Below are positions 5,921 through 11,492 of a stretch of DNA of 11,492 bases, piece after piece (the stretch's first letter is position 1; each line of letters begins with the position of its first letter). Source of the DNA: Bacteroidota bacterium (GTDB lineage: Bacteria > Bacteroidota > Bacteroidia > NS11-12g > UBA9320); NCBI GenBank assembly GCA_024638525.1, contig JAHEKB010000051.1, positions 1 through 11,492 on the forward strand, written 5' to 3'. The notes below the pieces were generated by a model. It did no database searches. It had not been told where the DNA came from and worked only from the letters and a program-made list of their open reading frames with translations. Both the position numbers and the translations under genes were made by a program.

Positions 5921-7006
5921 TTATTCTGATGTTCCCAAGTTTAGCCTCACGCCAAATGTATGTGAGCCACCAAAGGGGTTTGAGTGTCTATAGGAATAGT
6001 CCAAGGCAAAAGTAGTGGTCGAATTAGAACTAATAGGTACTTCGAAAGTAAAACCTCCCATCACTCCAGTAAAAGCACTATTTCTGGTCTCATAGTCAAG
6101 TATGCCGTCTTCATAAGCATATCCCGCTCTGAGCATCAGCATGTCTTTATAACCATATTCCATTCCTCCAGTCAGTTGATTAACATCAAAGGCGTGATTG
6201 GTAAAAGTTAGCGAAGTGGTCAATCTGTGAAAATAAGTCTCTTCATTGCCATCCAAACGAATATCATAGGATGCTCCAATGTTAATCAGTGCGGGAAGGT
6301 TGAACTTCGCTGCTCTTTGAGAAACCGTTCTCTCGTCATCTTCTCCCACAAAAGTCATCTTAACCGCTAGACCATCTCCACTATAACGAGCATCGGGACC
6401 AATGTTCTTGAGAGACACACCAAACTTTAGGTCTTCTCCCTTTAGTTCATCGTCGGCATTGAGCGCCGTGATATATTGTATACCCGCATCAATTGCCAAT
6501 CCCTGTGCTTTCGCATTGGAGATAGATTCTGAAAATACCTTAAAGCTAATTCCACCAGATATCTGATTGGTGAAACGCTTGGCATAGGAGACCGTGATGT
6601 TTGAAATATTTGGCTTGTATGTTCCAATTCCACCATCAGGTTGCTCTACTGTAGTAATTGGAATATCGCCAATGTCGTAGCTCATAACTCCAACTCCAAG
6701 TACACCTGCACCACCCAAATTCTGAGCGAAACCAAATGTATTGATGTTAATATCTGAACCCATCAACCAGGCGGTTCTTGAGAAGATCAATTCAGTTCTC
6801 TCGGTATAAGCCAAACCACCCACATTCATGTAAATGGATTCCAAACCAGATGCTGAACTTACAGCCGCCCATCCCCAGCCAGAGCTTCTGCCCCATCCGT
6901 TAATATTCAACTGCGTTGCACCTGCTTGACCTATACGGTCAGAATTTCCAGCCATCACAAAACTCGTGGCGAACATTAGGAAAGCTATTATTAATGTCTT
7001 TTTCAT
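5921..7006 (-). CDS. PorV/PorQ-family outer-membrane beta-barrel protein
   Basis: This is a FadL-like outer-membrane barrel of the family that includes PorV, the T9SS shuttle that binds C-terminal sorting domains and passes cargo to the surface attachment complex. A Sec signal peptide covers residues 1-19 (MKKTLIIAFLMFATSFVMA) with cleavage before GNSDRIGQ. The early GLESIYMNVGGLAYTERTE (55-73) corresponds to the family's 'NPAGLA' segment. LKFGVSLKNIGPDARYSGDG (193-212) is also family-typical. Alternating hydrophobic strands run to the C-terminus, ending THTFGVRLNLG-like. At 361 residues it has normal family length. It follows the T9SS cargo gene by 17 bp and is last in the receptor-cargo-barrel operon, so it is more likely a dedicated paralogue than the core PorV, which usually sits elsewhere (inference). 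Confidence 0.85.
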   Translation of the reverse strand: MKKTLIIAFLMFATSFVMAGNSDRIGQAGATQLNINGWGRSSGWGWAAVSSASGLESIYMNVGGLAYTERTELIFSRTAWLMGSDININTFGFAQNLGGAGVLGVGVMSYDIGDIPITTVEQPDGGIGTYKPNISNITVSYAKRFTNQISGGISFKVFSESISNAKAQGLAIDAGIQYITALNADDELKGEDLKFGVSLKNIGPDARYSGDGLAVKMTFVGEDDERTVSQRAAKFNLPALINIGASYDIRLDGNEETYFHRLTTSLTFTNHAFDVNQLTGGMEYGYKDMLMLRAGYAYEDGILDYETRNSAFTGVMGGFTFEVPISSNSTTTFALDYSYRHSNPFGGSHTFGVRLNLGTSE

Positions 7007-7023
7007 GTTTCTATGCTATATTA

Positions 7024-10000
7024 TTAGAAGGAATCTAGGTCAAGTTCTCTCATTATTCCCATCCACTTTAAGATCTTCTCTCCCACATCTCCGGCATCAA
7101 CGTGAATGATATACATTCCACTTGCTATCGGAACAGCGGCATTGTTCTTGAGATCCCAGATCACAAATGATTGATCGTCATCCTTCTTAATTCTGCGTAC
7201 TAGAGCGCCATCTAAGGTATAGATCGAAATCTCACAGCTCGTAGGCAAATTGGTGATCTTGATTCTGTTGTCAATAGGGCTACTTTCATAAGCTGAATAA
7301 GCGTAATACGGGTTGGGGACTATATTGACGAGATCCAGCGCATTGGTGGCGTTCTCATCGCTTACTTCATTGTAAATATCATCCGTTCCAAATTTGTATT
7401 TAGGATTTCCGAAATTGATTCCAGCTGTTACACCAAAGTTTTCGTATGGTTTCTGAACCCTTAGTTTCAAAGTGAACTCTGATGGAGGAAGTGGAATATT
7501 ATCATCACCTTCAACCATTTCTTTTCCAGCAGCTAAGTATGAAGGAATCATCCACATACAGTTCTGCCAGACGGCAGTCCTTTCTCTTGTAATATTGCTA
7601 CCGTTGGTAAGTCTGTCCCAATATTCCTCGCCTCTATCGTAGATAGGCAAAGCAGGATGTAATGTTGAACTGGGCCCTTGGTGAGAACCCATGATATAAA
7701 TGTATTGTCGTCCTCCAAAACTGGGATAGAGGGAATTATAGAAACCGGCGTTATCCGTTGGGTTCCATTTCATATCTCTTCCATTCTCAGCAATCTGATA
7801 AGAATCTTCTGAAACTATTATGTTCAAACGTTCACCTGTTTCTAGGTTGACAGCATAGCCTGGGAAGATGGTCTTGCCCGGCTTGAGTGTTCCGCCTGAC
7901 CATGTCAATTGTCCGGTTCTCAATTCAAACTTCTCTGCGCCTCCTTCGTTCAAGCCAGGATCCTCTCCCAATTCAATCATTATACATTCGGTCCAAAGTG
8001 ATTTGTCTCTCGTGATGACTAAGTCAACACTTGATATATTCTCAAGACCCACAGCATTGTTTCCTTGAATTCCAAAGCCAGGCGCTTGTACAAACTGTGC
8101 ATTTCTGCCCGGTGCAGCTGCTGCTGCATCATTGGCCACCAATCTGTAAGGCGCTACTCTACCATTCCAAATTTGCTCATAGTTTTGAGCAGGATCCAAA
8201 GGCTCTCCGCCTTTTGCATAATCGTGGAATGAGGGATCGTTATAATCATCTCGACCACCCTGTACTCCTGAACGGATCCAATCGAATACTCCAAATCCAC
8301 CTGCAGTGCTTTGGTCTTGGTCACGTATAGCTGTTAGCCATTCATCAGATGGGTCACCCCAAATTACTTCCCAATCTACCAATCCATTGTTTCTTTCTGG
8401 TTCACTGTAGTCACCCGGACCAGATACTTGCTCTATGGTTACAGCTAGTCCCCAATCCTTAATCTTCTCACCTGTAGTTGCTTCGAGGATCACTTGCTCA
8501 TTTCGATAATTAATGGTGGTATCCGCCACTATGGTGTCATTGGGCAGTCTGACCAATATCCATTTTACCTCATCAGCATCATAATTAGAACTGGTAAGTG
8601 GTACGAATCGTCCGGGAACCGTAGCCGAATCAACCAAGGTCAATTCATAATCTGCTTGATCTATCTTTAAGGGATCTATTACTGTAATATTTACAGGACC
8701 TCCGCCATTGGTATATGTGAGCTCTGCCACATAATTGGCCCTCACAATTTCCTCTCGGCTTTCGTCCGTAAGATCGAGTCGCTGTCCTCCATTGCCCTTG
8801 CCTGCTAATCTGGTCAGTTTTGGTCCTGTACCATAATCCGCTTGAGGATTTGAACCCCCCAAGCGCGGTTCGCTCTTTCTTGGAGAAGCAGAAAACTTCT
8901 GAACTTTTCTTCCTTCTAAATACTCCCTGTTCCGGCTTTCGCCAGCGGCATATGCCACCAGGATATAATAATATGTCTTGAAGTTAACCAAGGATTTATT
9001 GGAGCCCGTGGCAAAAGCATCGTCTGTCAAAGATACCGTATGAACTACACCACTATTTTCTCCAGTTACTTCACGAGTTGGTACTTCTGTTTCTACATCA
9101 GGATCGTATGATCTATTGATCAAGATAGAAAAAGTATCTTTTAAATCGCATTGGAACACTTCTCTTGCTTTGGAGATGTCATCCAGCTCGGATAAACTCA
9201 CTGCTCCATTTTTCAATTGGAAAATTCTATATCCTTGGAATGCATAGGATTCCAATTCATTAAATCCGTTGATCACATCTTCCTTATAACCTTCAATTCT
9301 ATCATCGCCAGTGTTGGCAAAAGAAACAACCAATTGTTGATCCAATTCTTGCACTTCAATCTCCGGTGCATCCGGTCCGTCAACAAGGTCAAAACAACCG
9401 TTAAAGAGTTCTTGTGCCTTTTGGCTAGCCACTTTTAGCAGACCTAGTGAGCCTTCAGCGCCCCCGAATGACGACCGCGCCCATACTACCCCCACTGTCA
9501 ACTTTTGAACAGCACCAGGTTCTAGTATGAAGGGTCCTGAAGACTGTAGGAAACGCCTGTCAGCAGGTACATTACCGGCAGTTCTCTCGTCCCAGTATTG
9601 TCCGGGATGTGCAGGATCTGTATCAAATGGGAACATATAACTGGCTGGCGTTCCATCCGTCCCAGTGATACCGTCTCCACCAAATTCAATCTCCGTACCG
9701 TTCATCCATCTACCGCGCAGGTAGTTATAGAACTGGATGGCTGTATTGGGATTACCATTGATCGGGTTTGCGTTGTTGTTGTAGTAGACAAACTTTGACA
9801 TTCCCAACTCTGCTTTAGTAGGAATGCCATCGATGATGGTATCCACTATAGGTCCTTCAAAGAAGTCGACACCTACGGAAGGCGGATTAAGACCATAACC
9901 CAAAACACCTTCGTCATTGTCATCTCCATTATAACAGAAGCCCAATGAAAGACCAACATCGCATCCAACATAGTCGTCCGTGAAATTACCCAAGTCAGGA

Positions 10001-10908
10001 TCGACCCATTGACCAAAGTAAGTATTTCGCAGCTGATTGAAACCCCTATTGATGATTCTAGTGCTGTAGAAGGTCATATCGTTGACCTCGTCATTGGTTG
10101 CAAACGCAAATGCGGTGGTTTGAAGTTCGACACCTATGGGATCGCCCTGAGTTTCAGAGTGAATGTTTCCCTTATCGTTAAAAATAAACCATAACATTTG
10201 GTCTGGTTGATCTTCGGGGGCGTTTTCAAGCGCAACTCCCTTACAGTCGTTTTGTAATATTGGATAATCTCCCAAAACTGGATTATATATACCATCGCCA
10301 TTAGCATCAAAGAAGGGCGCTAATGGTCTGTTGGGGTAGCTGCCTGAACCTTGTCCGGGCCAAGCTTTGATCTGGGCATCTGGAATAGGCACACTTCCGT
10401 TCTCCTCAAATTGATCCCAGTGATCAATGATTGCATCACCTTCCACTTTGAAAACTTGGTCGTATTTCAGACAGGTAGCCGCATTGGTATTACTTGTAAC
10501 AGTATCCAATGGACCCGGCCAAAAGTCAGAACCTCTCTGGCGATAAGTCATGGCAGCCAGCTTTAAGTTGCCTCCCAAATCTTCTCCGCCAATCCAAATC
10601 GCTCCGGCAAAGAGAGAATTCTTTCTCACCGAGTTCAAATCTTCGATCTTGGGTATCTCATAGCGTGGATTGTTCAAATCCCACCACATGTCTCCCCCAT
10701 TAAGGATCTTTGCTCTAACGTTGTTTACATCCAGGTCAGCTGATTGTGTTGCGGGATCGCAATCCGAACCAAACTTCATTGATCTGCGATAGCTGTCTCT
10801 ATCTTTGTCATTGTCAGCACCTTCTCTTGGAACATCTTCCTTAGCGAATGTGCTCAACGTCATTAGACAGATAAAGCCTAAAGCCAGTATATTTTTCATA
10901 TTGATCAT
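7024..10908 (-). CDS. Large secreted T9SS cargo protein of unknown function, 1294 aa
   Basis: The protein is exported by Sec, then crosses the outer membrane through the type IX system to the cell surface or medium. The signal peptide is about 1-22 (MINMKNILALGFICLMTLSTFA); a start at Met4 (10899) would be equally good. A charged linker is followed by a large N-terminal region (about 45-505) with AGAIWIGGED, the calcium-loop-like DANGDGIYNP (201-210), FAFATNDEVNDMTFYSTRII (267-286), and FGQWVDPDLGNFTDDYVGCD (298-317). A fibronectin-III-like stretch (about 512-670) contains FKTYYYILVAYA. A less defined region (about 690-1160) has VDLVITRDKSLWTEC. The last 100 residues are the sorting domain. 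Repeated aspartate/glycine clusters suggest calcium binding. No catalytic motif was found, so it may be a binding or structural protein. It lies 22 bp after the TonB-dependent receptor and 17 bp before the PorV/PorQ-type barrel. Confidence 0.9.
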   Translation of the reverse strand: MINMKNILALGFICLMTLSTFAKEDVPREGADNDKDRDSYRRSMKFGSDCDPATQSADLDVNNVRAKILNGGDMWWDLNNPRYEIPKIEDLNSVRKNSLFAGAIWIGGEDLGGNLKLAAMTYRQRGSDFWPGPLDTVTSNTNAATCLKYDQVFKVEGDAIIDHWDQFEENGSVPIPDAQIKAWPGQGSGSYPNRPLAPFFDANGDGIYNPVLGDYPILQNDCKGVALENAPEDQPDQMLWFIFNDKGNIHSETQGDPIGVELQTTAFAFATNDEVNDMTFYSTRIINRGFNQLRNTYFGQWVDPDLGNFTDDYVGCDVGLSLGFCYNGDDNDEGVLGYGLNPPSVGVDFFEGPIVDTIIDGIPTKAELGMSKFVYYNNNANPINGNPNTAIQFYNYLRGRWMNGTEIEFGGDGITGTDGTPASYMFPFDTDPAHPGQYWDERTAGNVPADRRFLQSSGPFILEPGAVQKLTVGVVWARSSFGGAEGSLGLLKVASQKAQELFNGCFDLVDGPDAPEIEVQELDQQLVVSFANTGDDRIEGYKEDVINGFNELESYAFQGYRIFQLKNGAVSLSELDDISKAREVFQCDLKDTFSILINRSYDPDVETEVPTREVTGENSGVVHTVSLTDDAFATGSNKSLVNFKTYYYILVAYAAGESRNREYLEGRKVQKFSASPRKSEPRLGGSNPQADYGTGPKLTRLAGKGNGGQRLDLTDESREEIVRANYVAELTYTNGGGPVNITVIDPLKIDQADYELTLVDSATVPGRFVPLTSSNYDADEVKWILVRLPNDTIVADTTINYRNEQVILEATTGEKIKDWGLAVTIEQVSGPGDYSEPERNNGLVDWEVIWGDPSDEWLTAIRDQDQSTAGGFGVFDWIRSGVQGGRDDYNDPSFHDYAKGGEPLDPAQNYEQIWNGRVAPYRLVANDAAAAAPGRNAQFVQAPGFGIQGNNAVGLENISSVDLVITRDKSLWTECIMIELGEDPGLNEGGAEKFELRTGQLTWSGGTLKPGKTIFPGYAVNLETGERLNIIVSEDSYQIAENGRDMKWNPTDNAGFYNSLYPSFGGRQYIYIMGSHQGPSSTLHPALPIYDRGEEYWDRLTNGSNITRERTAVWQNCMWMIPSYLAAGKEMVEGDDNIPLPPSEFTLKLRVQKPYENFGVTAGINFGNPKYKFGTDDIYNEVSDENATNALDLVNIVPNPYYAYSAYESSPIDNRIKITNLPTSCEISIYTLDGALVRRIKKDDDQSFVIWDLKNNAAVPIASGMYIIHVDAGDVGEKILKWMGIMRELDLDSF
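7027..7326 (-). other. T9SS C-terminal sorting domain (type A-like variant) of the large cargo protein
   Basis: Residues 1195-1294 of the cargo form a typical sorting-signal beta-sandwich. The opening NIVPNPYYAYSAYESS carries the 'PNP' start, followed by RIKITNLPTSCEISIYTLDG, the LVRRIKKDD strand, VIWDLKN, and VPIASGMYIIHVDA, the 'G.Y...' strand. It continues to GEKILKWMGIMRELDLDSF, where the usual 'K.' end of the signal is extended by about ten residues. Such domains direct cargo to PorV and are normally cleaved by the PorU sortase, with attachment to lipid where the A-type pathway operates. Confidence 0.85.
10273..10308 (-). other. EF-hand/dockerin-like calcium loop in the cargo protein
   Basis: Residues 201-212 read DANGDGIYNPVL, fitting the DxNxDG core of EF-hand-type loops: oxygen ligands at positions 1, 3 and 5, a glycine at 6, and a main-chain site at 7. 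Asp214 lies just beyond position 12 and may supply the last ligand. The loop is flanked by loops, not by clear E and F helices, so it resembles the isolated calcium loops of surface proteins. Confidence 0.55.
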
Positions 10909-10930
10909 TTGTGTTGTAAGCTTTTAATTT

Positions 10931-11492
10931 TTAGAAAATAAATTTCACACCCAATCTCGCCAATCTAGGAATGGCATAGCGATAAGGGTTCTCAACTTTC
11001 GCATTGTAAAGGTCTACATAGGATTGAGAGTTTAACTCATTGGCAATCTGTTGTTGTCCTTCTGGTGAACTCAACCATCCATCGTCGTCCGGAAGACCCG
11101 TAAAACCAAATACATTATTCACTATTCTAGCATTCAAAATATTTTGTACCCATAAGAACACTTGAACATTGTAAGATCTCATTCGGTAATCGTCCTTCGT
11201 TGATCGCTTTTGAATCATAAAGTTCTTGTTGATGTTAGCATCGATTCTAGTTTGCCAAGGCTTTCTAGAACCGAATGGATTTCCTTCCAGTTGCTGTCTT
11301 GTTGCTGTTGCCACTGCGGCGCTAGGTACTGGATTGGCGTATGCCGAATACGGTTCCCCTGATTTCGTCGTAATAATCAAGTTTGCACCTGAATTAGCAA
11401 AAACGCGTTTGCCAAACCAAATCGGGCCTGTGTATTCATTTCCACCTTTGAATCGATAATCTAAACGAGCAACAATCTTATGTCTTACATCC
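10931..11492 (-). CDS. TonB-dependent receptor, C-terminal part (5' end outside the window)
   Basis: Only the last 186 residues are present. The reading frame is open to the window edge, and its first complete codons give DVRHKIVARLDYRF followed by GPIWFGKRVFANSGANLI. Typical C-terminal barrel features are the DYRF strand, TTKSGEPYSAYANP, GSRKPWQTRIDANINKNF (strand motif 'g.r.pw..r.D..i.K.F'), VQVFLWVQNILNARIVNNVF, and TGLPDDDGWLSSPEGQ. The end is IPRLARLGVKFIF, whose final aromatic residue is the signal read by the BAM complex. The plug and TonB box lie outside the window, so the substrate class is unknown. It reads into the T9SS cargo gene after 22 bp, with no room for a promoter. A SusD-like lipoprotein is not the next gene, unlike in Sus-type systems. 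Confidence 0.85.
   Translation of the reverse strand, partial: DVRHKIVARLDYRFKGGNEYTGPIWFGKRVFANSGANLIITTKSGEPYSAYANPVPSAAVATATRQQLEGNPFGSRKPWQTRIDANINKNFMIQKRSTKDDYRMRSYNVQVFLWVQNILNARIVNNVFGFTGLPDDDGWLSSPEGQQQIANELNSQSYVDLYNAKVENPYRYAIPRLARLGVKFIF

Noticed and set aside
7868..10703. Several plus-strand open frames of 60-100 codons opposite the large cargo gene
   Set aside because: They are antisense to a long, coherent protein and have no recognisable domains, signals or promoters.
10931..11380. A complete 149-residue gene starting at TTG 11380
   Set aside because: The frame stays open to the window edge and the upstream codons encode a typical receptor strand, so this is the end of a longer TonB-dependent receptor.
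5921..11492. A SusC/SusD glycan-uptake locus
   Set aside because: No SusD-like lipoprotein or glycoside hydrolase is present, and the partner protein has a T9SS sorting domain in place of a lipoprotein signal.

Overview
The window looks like ordinary chromosome from a member of the Bacteroidota. Three things point there: promoters of the TTTG / TAnnTTTG type, the absence of Shine-Dalgarno-like sites before most starts, and a type IX secretion (T9SS) cargo protein beside a PorV/PorQ-type barrel and a TonB-dependent receptor. Gene content suits a Flavobacteriales or Cryomorphaceae-like marine or aquatic lineage, but that rank is only a guess. Coding density is very high and no non-coding stretch reaches 300 bases. 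I saw no tRNA, rRNA, CRISPR array, insertion sequence or phage gene.

Left part (1-2087): citrate synthase (minus strand) and a conserved-looking protein of unknown function (plus strand) diverge from a 118-bp gap. The gltA side of that gap carries a near-perfect Bacteroidota promoter. Next (2065-4366, minus strand) come three genes joined by ATGA stop/start overlaps: a flippase-like LPG-synthase-type membrane protein, a membrane-anchored family 2 glycosyltransferase, and a small winged-helix-like protein with a CxxC pair. They look like one envelope or glycolipid transcription unit. ruvC (Holliday-junction resolvase) diverges from it and probably uses a GTG start almost at its own transcription start. 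ruvC meets the greA-HIT pair tail to tail. greA and the HIT gene also overlap by ATGA, and greA seems to have its own promoter followed at once by an 11-bp hairpin.

Right part (5921-11492, minus strand): three tightly spaced genes run in the order TonB-dependent receptor (only its last 186 residues are in the window), a 1294-residue secreted protein with a T9SS C-terminal sorting domain, and a PorV/PorQ-family outer-membrane barrel. The gaps are 22 and 17 bp. Together they encode a receptor/channel, a surface-exposed or secreted partner, and a possible dedicated T9SS shuttle or anchor. The substrate and activity cannot be read from the sequence. This is the most interesting part of the window and the best candidate for a poorly described system; the rest is housekeeping or envelope biology.
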